From: Prorocentrum cordatum
Taxonomy: Eukaryota; Sar; Dinophyceae; Prorocentrales; Prorocentraceae
DNA: 64,000 nt
Direction of reading: 5' to 3'
Assembly: GCA_963575745.1 (NCBI GenBank)
Contig: CAUYUJ010014188.1
Span: forward strand, 163,501 to 227,500
In this document: in pieces, positions 41,438 to 50,459 of the stretch
How positions within the stretch are numbered: position 1 is the first letter of the stretch
Layout: every line of letters starts with the position of its first letter
Made by a program: the position numbers and the translations under genes
Notes under the pieces: generated by a model
The model's input: only the letters and a program-made list of their open reading frames with translations
Databases searched by the model: none
What the model was told of the DNA's origin: nothing

Positions 41438-42094
41438 CTACGGACCTGCAGCGAGGGGCAGCCTGGACAGGAGCGAATCAGTTACAATGGTTCGGGGATT
41501 GTGGGCATTCAAAAGTCTCATTAAAACTGTTGCCTGGGACACTCGCAGAAGGGATCTCATCGACTGACGACTCACTAGCACTACTATCTCAAGAACTCGG
41601 GTACCCTTGTCCTGGTCGACCTCGTCACCCGCACACTCCATCGAGACGTACTGTTCTGGCACCGGATCATTGTACCACGCCTCCTCCTCGCTGAAACGGG
41701 AGGAGCGCCATGCCTTACCGCAGCGGTACGGCCGCGCCTTCGCCAGCAGCTCAGCGTGTACTCGATCAGGTGGGTCAGCAGCGGCGAGCCGACGAGCCAG
41801 ATCAGCAGCTCCGCCTACGTGCCCAGGCAACTCCACCTGCGTGCACGCGCAGGCGGGGCAGGCCGGGCACTCCGGCGCCGGCGGGCACACCGCCTCCAGC
41901 CAGGCCGGCGCGCCCGCGGGGCACCAGCCCTCGGCAGCCGGCGCAGCCGCGGGCGGAGGCGGCGGCGGCGGCGGCGGCGGAGGCCACGGCCCAGCGGGCG
42001 CCCAGCCGAGCTCGGCCGCGCGCCAGCTGATCCAGGCGAGCCCCACCGCGAGGACCGCGAACGGGGACCTGGCCGCGCGGACGGCCGGGGCCAT
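41438..42094 (-). CDS. Membrane and Cys/Pro-rich ORF of retroelement 2
   Basis: Start taken at MAPAVRAARSPFAVLAVGLA (42094); the frame is open from 42145. A hydrophobic segment (about 10-24), a Pro run, and a Cys-Pro cluster (CPPAPECPACPACACTQVEL) give the same plan as the 5' ORF of element 1. The middle part (RRLAAADPPDRVHAELLAKA through SFSEEEAWYND-like residues) may run into a gag-like N-terminus. The 3' third has no recognisable features and the element is decayed, so the true end is uncertain. Confidence 0.45.
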   Translation of the reverse strand: MAPAVRAARSPFAVLAVGLAWISWRAAELGWAPAGPWPPPPPPPPPPPAAAPAAEGWCPAGAPAWLEAVCPPAPECPACPACACTQVELPGHVGGAADLARRLAAADPPDRVHAELLAKARPYRCGKAWRSSRFSEEEAWYNDPVPEQYVSMECAGDEVDQDKGTRVLEIVVLVSRQSMRSLLRVSQATVLMRLLNAHNPRTIVTDSLLSRLPLAAGP

Positions 42095-42111
42095 CGGCGC
42101 CTCCGACGAGA

Positions 42112-42194
42112 GAAGAAGAGGCTTGAGCATAGATAATGGCAACAAAAAACATCACCCGAACAATAACCCTCACGTTCCCGTGTAAGCACACACA
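42112..42194 (-). repeat. Split direct repeat A1 of element 2
   Basis: 83 bp, outer 5' end. Its inner end reads TTGCCATTATCTATGCTCAA then G on the minus strand, again spliced-leader-like. Confidence 0.85.
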
Positions 42195-43333
42195 TACCCC
42201 TGTCCGTAACGCTGAAATAATACGTGGTCTTGTCTGGCTGGAAGCAGGCCCGTCTCGCCTTCTTCTTTATGCTGCCTCCCCTTCCGTTCGTATCAATCCT
42301 TCCCCCCTCGTCCTGTCGTCGGTCCTGCGTCCCTCCCCCACCCGCTCCCTCCTCGTACCCCCCCCGCCGCCGTCCCCCCCTCGTCCCCTCTCTCTGGACT
42401 CGCCCTTTGGACGTAGCATGGTTCGCCCGTCCCTCCCACATATTCAACAATAAGAATAACTACGCTCTCTTGAAGGCCTGCCTGGCCTGCTCCCAACTCT
42501 GACTCCACTGACGCCCCATTATGCGCTTCGGGATTGCTCCTGTCCCTCGCTCCCCTGTCGCGGCAAATCCAGCAGTGGCGACAAGGGCCTCCCAGAAGGT
42601 CCAAAAAGTGGAAAACGGGGAAAGGGTAGCAAGATGGGCACCTTTTCTTCCTCTGAATGATGTCCGAAAAAATTGGCGATCCGAGCATGCTTTTCGCTCC
42701 AAGCCGTGCCTCAAAAACCGAGAGGTACAATCCCGACGGCCCCGCAAAGAGCCCCTGGCACGGCGCAGCAGATTTGGGAGATGGCAGGTGGTGCCACGGG
42801 GCCACAGAAGTTCAAAACTCTCACCGACCATCGACTGGAGTCTAACTTCGAAGGGCCCACCTACCATCGTGGCGTAGCTGTTTGTTTCGGGATCTTCCTG
42901 GGGCCCACCTGACAGATCTGGTCAAATCTAGTTCGACTCCAGTTCGGCTCAGGTTCGACTCAGTTTCGACTCAGGTTTGACTCAGGTTCGACTCAGGTTC
43001 GACTCAAGTTCGACTCGAGTCGACGGACGTGCTGATCCTCGGATCCACGACGACGAAGACAACGGCGGCGACGGCGACAACGACTACGACGAGCTCCCTT
43101 GCCTGAGCTCCTGAGCTGGGCCGCTCGCGGGCTTTGGCACCTGTGCCGACGTCGCCAGCTGACGACGCGACGGCATGTCCAGCCCCGGCGGCGGGTGGGG
43201 GCAGCACTTCAGCCGGAGCGGCATGGGCGGAACTCAGCGCGGCGCCGGAGGAGAAGAGTAGAGTCGGATCGAGGCGGAGAAGGGCGAGGATCAGCGCTTC
43301 GAGTCGGAGAAAGGCGGAGGAAGGCGAGAATCG
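42195..43333. other. No gene; GGTTCGACTCA 11-mer tandem array
   Basis: 42927-43022 is a run of about nine GGTTCGACTCA-type 11-mers. The remainder is unique; ORFs up to about 170 codons overlap and have no domain. Confidence 0.6.
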
Positions 43334-45100
43334 AGGGGAAGTCTCGAGCGATAGCGCGATTCCAAAATACATCGTCAGGACATCCAAGGCGACAGCGTGG
43401 TTCCTGAATGTCGAGGGCGCGGCGTCTGAATACATTGTGAGGGGAAGTCCAACGCGAGAACGTGATTCCTGCATAACTTGTTAGAAAGTCCCGCGCGAGA
43501 ATGCGATTTGGGAATACGTTTGAAAAGGGGATCTTAGGCGGGAACCCTTGTTGTTGTGACTCGGGGGCCAAGGGTCCAGTTTGGTGACACCGCGCGTCCA
43601 CTTGTAAAAGACAAGAGGCGAGCCCAAGAAGTACTTGAACGAACAAACACGATGTTTACCGGGCAGTGGGAATAATAATTATTGTTTGGGGGCGAGAAAT
43701 CAATTACAATAACCACAACCACACCGCAACTACAACACCAACAACATCAACAACAGCAGTCACGTTGAGACTGTTCGCCCTCATCTGCTCGCGTACCATT
43801 CAACACGTGTACCCGCCCTCTTCGTCTTCGATCGTCCCCCCTTGGGGTATATCCTTCTTACCAGCAATGTCTATCTCGTGAAGCCCCTGAGGCAGCGAAG
43901 AGAGGACAGATGGAAGGAAGGATAAGGGGGAGGGAGGAGGATGGAGAACGGGCTAGGAGCAGGAAACACGCAGCATAACCAGACGGGCAGATCGAGCGGG
44001 CACACCAAAACAGGCGGGTCGGGAAGGAGGGCCCAGGCGGCCAGGTCGAGCAGGCGGGTTGTTCAAGCGTGCGTCCTGCATGAATCGCGAGGAAGTCTCG
44101 AGCGACAGCTCGATTTCCATATCAATCGTGAGGAAATCCAGAGCGAGAGCATGACTCCTGAATGTCGAGGGCGCGGCGTCTGAATAAATTGAGAGGAAGT
44201 CCCACGCGAGAGCGCGATTCCAGAACAAATTGTGAGGAAGTCCCACGCGAGAGTGCGATTTGGGAATCAATTGTGAGGAAGTATTCGGCAGGAGACGTTG
44301 TTGTTGTAGTTCGGGGGCCAACAGCGCAGTTTGACCCTAGTGACATTCCCTGATAAGAAGCAGGGTGCGAGCCCCGGGGGGTGCAGATCACTTGAAAAAA
44401 ACATGGTCACCTGAGGGGGGGACCAACAACAATTATTCTTCAGTCGTGAGAATTCAACATAATCAAAAGCAGCAAGTTCAACACCAACAACAACAGCACC
44501 AACAACAACAACAACATCAACAACCACGACAACAACAACGACAATCAGGTCAAGACTCTTCGCTCTGTTCTGCTCGCGTGTCATTCAACACGTATATCCC
44601 GAGCCGCCCTCGATACCCGCCTCTTCCTCTTCGATCGTCCCCCCTTGGGGGTAGCTCACCTGCCGCGTGTGCTTGGTGCAGCCCCTGCAGCAGGGGAAGA
44701 GGGAACTCATGGAGGGGGGAAAGGCGACAAATGGAGCACGGAATCATCAGGAAGGGAGCTAGGAGCGAACAACACGTGTCAGGACCAGACGGGCAGATCG
44801 TGTGGGCAGACCCTAGCGGGCGGGTCGGGAAGGCGGGCCTAGGAGACCAGGTCAAGCAGGCGGGATGCTGAAGCCTGATTTCTGCGTGAATCGCGAGGAA
44901 GTCTCGAGCGACAGCGCGATTCCCAAGTAAATCATGAGAAAGGTCATAGCGAAAGCGTGAGTCATGAATGTCGAGGGCGCGGAGTCTGAACAAATTGTGA
45001 GGACGTCCCGCGCGAGAACGCGATTTGGAAGACACTGTTATGAAGTAGCGAACGGGAATCCTTGTTGTTGTAACTCGGGGCCAGGGGCCCATGATAGCCG
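43334..45100. repeat. Tandem array of 0.75-0.8 kb units (about 2.2 copies)
   Basis: The marker AAGTCTCGAGCGA occurs near 43339, 44093 and 44899 (spacing 754 and 806). Each unit has internal ~41-bp subrepeats (AAGTCCCACGCGAGAG, ending ATTGTGAGG), a GTTGTTGT...CTCGGGGCC block, a CAACAACA array, a CTTCGATCGTCCCCCCTTGG block and GACCAGACGGGCAGATCG. The third unit is truncated near 45100, about 200 bp upstream of the LINE coding region. Confidence 0.82.
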
Positions 45101-45197
45101 GAGTGCAGTATCCCCAAACAGGGTTTTTATACCCAATGCGGTTTCCAAGGACGATTGCGTGCCCGTCCAGTGCGGGCTGGCATGGCATGTTAAACAT

Positions 45198-45234
45198 GCC
45201 TCCTCCTCCTCCTCCTCCTCCTCCTCCTCCTCAG
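45198..45234. repeat. CTC array in the LINE 5' region
   Basis: Short (CTC)n between the tandem array and the endonuclease ORF. Confidence 0.9.
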
Positions 45235-45464
45235 CCGCCGCCACGGCCCAGACACCCGCGAGCGGCCCACCCCCAAACACAGTCACCACAGAACGTTGAC
45301 GTGTGGAATACAGGGCGCTCGACGGGACGGGGCCGCTCAGGGCGGAACAGAGAAATCCCACTCAGCAGTCCGCTACCGTACCCCCGCCGAATTTGATGTT
45401 TCTTACCATTTTCTTCTTTAATTGCGTGCTGTGCCACACCCGCTTCACCGCCGAGGAACGAAGC

Positions 45465-46388
45465 ATGAAGATAGTGTACCACAACGTGCAGTGGGCGGAC
45501 TACACCCGCCTCGAGGAGATTTCGATGCAGACGGCCAACATCGACGTCTACGTGGCCATAGGGACGGGCAGGGCGGCGCGAGACGATGATTACACGAAGT
45601 GCCAGCTGCCGAACCACCAATGTATCCAGTTCGGGTGGAGAAAGGCGGCTGGCGTCAACAACTCATGTGGACTGGCAGTACTACTGAATAAACGGCTCAG
45701 TGGCAGGATCCAGAGAGTAGTATCGCCCCCTACGAAGAGTGGCATCACAGGACGGATTGGCATGATTACAGTAAGCGTGGGCACAATAGACGTGGCGCTG
45801 TTCCCTACATATATACCCCCGCGGGACATGGCCGTCAACACCCACAAGGGCATCACGAAAAATATTCTCAAGTGGATTCAAGGCGAGCTGGACAATCTGG
45901 GGCACAATTGCCTCCCCATCATACTGGGTGACTACAACTGCGCTTTTGGAATACGACGAGATACGACAGGGAGAAAATACATAGAGGCCACCGAGTCCAT
46001 CGGCATCGAAGAGCCCGCCCTAGAGAACACCACCAGTTCGCAAGTGCGGGAATTTTTGGATGACAACCACTTGGCGATCGCGGACACCTTCAGACGGACG
46101 GTGCCCACCTACTACAGAGGCGCCCACACAAGCAAGATAGACCACGTTGCCATACCAGCGACAGCACTGTGCAGGGTTCGCCAAATCAACCCATTGTTAG
46201 GACTGGCAAAACGGCTGCAGCTACACGTCTCCACGCATTTGACCGACCCCGTGCCGATTTACATGAACATGGACGTGCATATCGCCAAGACCCACATCAG
46301 CAAGCTCACGCCACCCGCCAACCGCGACCTCATGATGATCGTATTTACACGAGGATACAAACGCCTGGAGTTCCTAACAAAAAGTTGA
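45465..46388 (+). CDS. APE-like endonuclease domain of the LINE
   Basis: Frame open from 45303; start taken at MKIVYHNVQWADYTRLEEIS (45465), where similarity begins. Numbered from 45303: Asn in YHNVQ (59-63); VYVAIGTGRA (82-91) at the place where the catalytic QET motif normally lies, so the usual Glu is not visible; CGLAVLLNKRLSG (122-134); ILGDYNCAFG (207-216), matching the GDxN motif; TYYRGAHTSKIDHVAIP (269-285), matching the T-x(n)-S-x-ID-H/Y motif. The enzyme nicks target DNA to prime reverse transcription. Loss of the Glu would abolish activity unless another acidic residue serves. The frame ends in an A5 run (LTKS, stop), after which coding continues in another frame. Confidence 0.78.
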   Translation: MKIVYHNVQWADYTRLEEISMQTANIDVYVAIGTGRAARDDDYTKCQLPNHQCIQFGWRKAAGVNNSCGLAVLLNKRLSGRIQRVVSPPTKSGITGRIGMITVSVGTIDVALFPTYIPPRDMAVNTHKGITKNILKWIQGELDNLGHNCLPIILGDYNCAFGIRRDTTGRKYIEATESIGIEEPALENTTSSQVREFLDDNHLAIADTFRRTVPTYYRGAHTSKIDHVAIPATALCRVRQINPLLGLAKRLQLHVSTHLTDPVPIYMNMDVHIAKTHISKLTPPANRDLMMIVFTRGYKRLEFLTKS

Positions 46389-46779
46389 GGAGAAGACCCA
46401 GCATATTCACGAGACGGAGTGGCGGCAAACATGGGATCAAGGCAACGTACAAAAGTGGTGGGATATGCTTTCTAACAACATTCGTGAAGCTATGCAGGAG
46501 ATTTCTCCCAAGCAGGAACAGGACATCATAGGATACGACGAGATGCGACAGCAGCGGATTCAATTGCTAGAGAAGCGATCACAGCTCAGAGCCGACGCGG
46601 ACCACACCGGCAGCAAAAGTTACATAGGCGATGGCTACACCGAGTTCGATCAGATAGAGGAACAGCTCAAGGCCCTCTCACGGAAGTTGCAGGTGCTTCG
46701 ACGGCGACAGAAGACGGAGAAAACTGAGAAGCTGGTGGATCAGATCAAAAGAGGCGTGGAAACATCACCGCCACGCTGA
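46389..46779 (+). CDS. Helical linker of the LINE polyprotein, shifted frame
   Basis: Coding resumes directly after an A5 run at about 46379-46383 with VEEKTQHIHETEWRQTWDQG and continues through an ORF (ATG at 46465) rich in Glu/Lys/Gln (IEEQLKALSRKLQVLRRRQK), typical of the helical region between endonuclease and reverse transcriptase. It stops at 46779. The frame difference from the endonuclease is +1 (equivalently -2), so an indel in the A run explains it. Confidence 0.6.
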
Positions 46780-46817
46780 GCTACACCGCCTCAGAGTTGC
46801 GCTAGCCAACACAGGGC

Positions 46818-49160
46818 GTGGACCGACCGAAGAAGCGCAACTTGTTCGCACCGCGCACAGGGATGACAGAATCACAGTGGGATCAGGGACTGAGCCGACC
46901 GCCAAAGCTGGGAGGAATGCAATGCGAGAAGATTGATTGGCAGGAGTGGATCGCAGACCGCGCCTTTATGCCGCACATGTATGAATCCTTGCACGCAGAT
47001 GACCTGCGAGATCAGATTCGCCAAGATCGGGCAGGACAGATACGATACCTACGATGGGCCCCCAAACGACGAGCAGGGCCTGCAGGTGGAGTGCTAGCGG
47101 AGGCGCTATGCATGTGCATTGATAGGCGATATCACGTGAGCGAGCACGGACAGAAGTACAACCCAGAGCACTTCAGCAGGCGGTACGACGACTTACTTGC
47201 ACTGATCCGCCTGGTAGGATCAGTCCTGCTGAGTGCCATTCGCTCGCAGTCGTTTTCCCAGGCCAAGGGCAACAACAAGCTCGGGATCCAGGGCCAGCGT
47301 ATCCTTCATTGTTTCGACGCGTTTGGCATGTCGTTTTTCGGACAGCTCCAGAAGAAATCCAGGAGGCCGACCCCGCCCGATTTTGCACACGGAGGGCTTC
47401 CAGGGGAGAGACGGGAAGGTTGTATTTTGAGTTTATCTGCAGCGAGTTGGCGATGCAGGCAAGCTAAAGTGAGCCATACCATCAGCAACTATGATGGCAC
47501 AAACGCGTTCGCATGCACAGAAAGAAGGGCGCTTGACGAACATCATGCACGCACAGCACGACGGGAGAACGTGCACTTACTACAGCAAGCAATCAGGCAA
47601 GCAATAGTGCATGTAGAAGCCCACGACGGTGCATCAGATTTTTTGCCACACAGTGGCACCACGATGGGCCACTCGCTAGCAGCAGGCGATTTCGTTGACA
47701 TTTACTTACCCACAGCTTCAGAGTGGAATGCAAAGCTGGGCGAAGCAGACACCAGCTACACATGGCTAGCGGGTCGCTACCCAGTAACTAAAGAGCAGGT
47801 TGACATAGGAGTTGGTCTTTTCGTGGATGACGTATCACGCGTACATATACATGCATATGCACCCCATGCACGCCACATCATGATGCAGCTGAACCACGCC
47901 ACGAGCGAGCTCCAGACACACATACAGAAGAACGGCCACTACTTGAACGCAGATAAGACCAACCACCTCATCTGCATGCACGGAGCGGGATCCTTTGAGG
48001 CATCCAGGGACCTAGTTCGTCAAAAACGCGTCCTCGGGGCAGTCTGTCGTGAAGCTCGTGGTCTCGGGCCGATTCTTAGCTTCGACGGGGTACTCAGGAT
48101 GGAACTCAAGAACCGCATCAAAGGAGCCCGTGCTGCGTGGAGATTATTAGGAGAGGTATGGAGGCAGCCCCTCCACCACAAGCTGTTTCGCACGCTCTTC
48201 TTGTGCTTTGTGTACAGCGCCGCGATCGCGGGCCTCACAGCCTTCGTACTGCCAGCGGAATTCACGGATAAGTTTGACTCCGTGCTGGTCCGCATGCTCC
48301 GCTACTTGATGCATGGCAAAGCCAAAAACGAGTACGAGGGCCGAGTCAGGACGATGACAAACAATGCACTATTCAGCCATTGGAGCATTAACCGAACCGC
48401 GATCGAGCTTAGAGTTCAGCGTCTGAGGTGGTGGCAGCAGATATCCAAGGCCCCACAGAACCACACACAGGTCCTTGCAGCTATGTTTGGAACGTTGGAA
48501 ATCGATCGACTTCTCGAGCACCCGAGACTTACGAGCGGCGGGGGGCTCACAGCGCACAGTACCCCTTGGGCCCATCAGTTCAGAGACGACTTGGAAGGCC
48601 TTGCGAAAGCAGATCAGAAGTTTGCGAGTATATGGACTAACAGAAGTAACCTCCTCCAGATCTTTGAAGACCCACAAGCCAGCAAGGAATTCAACGAAAT
48701 CCGGATAGGTACCCATCGAGACCTCCATAGCCCCGATGGCGCCCGACGAGCAGCCCGACCACAGAGCGACGATGGAGAAGCGGACGACGACAACAGCATT
48801 ACAGACGAGTGCGTGTGCACGCACGAGATGGGGGAGGAGGGCGAGGGCAGAAGCTGCGGAATGACATTCACGACGGTCAAGGCACTCACGGCGCACATCA
48901 CGCACGCGCACCACATGCGCAACCTGCACTCCATGATCATCAGCACGAACGTGTGTCCATGGTGTCGTACAGCATTTGCGAGCAGAGCATCATGTTTGCG
49001 CCACGTCATCACCATGTCGAGATCGCACCCGCTGCGTTGCCCCACTCGAGCCACTTCATTTGTATTCGAGCCCGAACAGCGGGATGTGTACACGTGCGGC
49101 TACTGCTGCCGCGAGGACACGAGCATTGAGGAACACCTCAGCCACGTCACTGCTCATTGT
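46818..49160 (+). CDS. Reverse transcriptase and C-terminal zinc fingers of the LINE
   Basis: Coding frame followed from 46818. Motif A TISNYDGTNAFACTERRAL (Asp226), motif B GTTMGHSLA (280-288), motif C GLFVDDVS (Asp337, Asp338) and a motif D-like LNADKTNHLICM (376-387) are all present, so catalytic aspartates are intact. A thumb-like region follows (LRMELKNRIKGARAAWRLLG). Residues about 665-785 hold several Cys/His pairs: CVCTHEMG with SCGMTF and HITHAHH; VCPWCRTAF with CLRHV; TCGYCCRE with HLSHVTAHC. They act as nucleic-acid-binding fingers. The frame runs open to 49859 but is probably noncoding in this phase beyond about 49160. The upstream 46790-46880 has competing frames, suggesting a further indel. 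Confidence 0.8.
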
Positions 49161-49173
49161 TCTGGCCCTAGCG

Positions 49174-49859
49174 ATGTCGTGGAGAGCCACCGCAGGAGGA
49201 AGCAGGCCACGCAGTCAGACGGCGGAGGCCGCCGCGGCGACCCTGGCGCCGCGCCAGAAGCAGCCGCGTGGAGGGCCGAAGAAGGCTACTGGCAAGGAGA
49301 GTGGCTCAGGCAACCACAACGACGAAGAGATCGTGCTGATGCAGAAGCTGACGCTCAACAACGCGCAGATGATCAGGCAGCTGTCAGGCAGCCTCTGGGA
49401 CTTCTTCCTGATCCCAGGAGAGCACTCAGCAGTGGCCGCCGCAGTGGCAGCAGGCACAACCTACGCGGAGAAGGCCAAGAAGAAGAACAACAAGGACCTG
49501 GGGCCTCCGCACCTCCACATCGGCGTCGACTTCTTTTTGGAGATGGGGCTCAACGACAAAGCCGAGGGGACCAACAAGACGATCCTGACGGAGTTCCGCA
49601 TGCTGATCGACGTGCTGGGCATGCAGGGCTTCGGGGACATCGTCTCCTATTTCAAAGTCAAGAAGGCCTCAACAGCCTCGCCTGCAGCCCGTGGACAGCA
49701 ACCTGGGAGGACCAGATCAACGCCATCCGAGAAGGAAATCAGGAGCCGCACGTCAAGATCAGCCGCACCACGCGGATATTCGGAGCACCGCCGCCATCAG
49801 GTCTCGAGAGGAAAGTGCAGGCAGCGCTGCGGGCGCGGCAACTGGCGATGGAGGGATAG
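49174..49859 (+). CDS. Trailing ORF of the LINE, unrecognised, two frames
   Basis: The first part (from ATG 49174, MSWRATAGGSRPRSQTAEA) has a Lys/Gly-rich basic stretch (PRGGPKKATGKESGSG) and a helical domain (EEIVLMQKLTLNNAQMIRQL, LHIGVDFFLEMGLND, FRMLIDVLGMQGFGDIVSYF). Near 49670 the signal moves to the other frame (SPWTATWEDQINAIREGNQE to ALRARQLAMEG) ending 49859. It probably represents the C-terminal part of the LINE polyprotein, separated by indels; an independent ORF is the alternative. No family recognised. Confidence 0.5.
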
Positions 49860-49925
49860 AGATGGCAGGACTGAGAGAGCTCGCCAGGGCAGGCAGCCGC
49901 AGGGCGATGGAGCTGCTGCGGCGCA

Positions 49926-50445
49926 TGGCCCGCCCGTGACGCCCCCGCGTGCTTTGAACAGTCGAGGACGTTAAATACATGTCTGGGAGATTTTTAAGTT
50001 AGGCGCCAAAGGGTGCCCCGTTTCCTTTTTCTTTCCTACTCTGCCTGTTGCAGAGGCCTGTCGGGAAGGTCCCCAGCGGATCATCGGTTCCAAACCACGG
50101 GATCCTGGACGCGGGGCCAGACACTAGACATGTGAGCAGCGATAGAAAGCGCAGCAGCAGTACAAGCGGGTCTGGGGGGAGCGGGCGGAGTGGGGAGTGG
50201 GGGTGGTGGCGGGAAGACTGCTTCACAGGGACAAGCCCTGAGTCAGGGGCGATTGGCCAGCAGGCCCTAAGCCCCTGCCGTATCCATAACATGTTGTTTT
50301 TTTCTTACGGGAAGGCCCCGCGCTGCAGCGGGCCGAGAGGCTAAAAAGCCAAGATTCCCGTAAGCGGCCCGCCGAATCGCCGATTTACCGCGCTAGCAGC
50401 AACAGGGTTACATGCAGTAGAACCCCAGACAGCTGCCAAGGCCTC
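49926..50445. other. No gene
   Basis: Short unique stretch between the LINE and the satellite block. GAGCGGGCGGAGTGGGGAG is G-rich. A CTC run begins at 50443. Confidence 0.6.
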
Positions 50446-50459
50446 CTCCTCCTCCTCCT

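Larger units (their letters stand above)
37876..42194 (-). mobile_element. Tyrosine-recombinase retroelement 2, old and broken, same split direct repeats
   Basis: Minus-strand order: A1 (42194-42112), small ORF, repeat-filled gap (about 41.4-40.2 kb), recombinase remnant, methyltransferase-like remnant, B1 (38262-38129), A2 (38126-38044), B2 (38009-37876). The A copies (83 bp) differ at about 7 positions and the B copies (134 bp) at clearly more, so this copy is much older than element 1. No reverse transcriptase could be recognised; its place is taken by minisatellite and CTC/GAC repeats. Element 1 begins only about 47 bp beyond the outer end of B2. Confidence 0.8.
45303..49925 (+). mobile_element. 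LINE (non-LTR retrotransposon) with APE-type endonuclease, frames broken
   Basis: Plus-strand coding order is endonuclease, helical linker, reverse transcriptase, zinc fingers, then an unrecognised C-terminal ORF. The parts are in different frames, with shifts near 46382, 46780-46820 and 49165-49180 and again near 49670, so this copy is probably inactive. There is no obvious poly(A) or microsatellite tail after 49925. The tandem 0.8 kb array upstream could be its 5' untranslated region. Confidence 0.8.

Noticed and set aside
49160-49859. Continuation of the LINE RT frame to 49859 as one 1013-residue protein
   Set aside because: Between about 49170 and 49670 the better coding signal (helical domain, even composition) is in another frame; the RT frame there is Arg/Gln/Ala noise.
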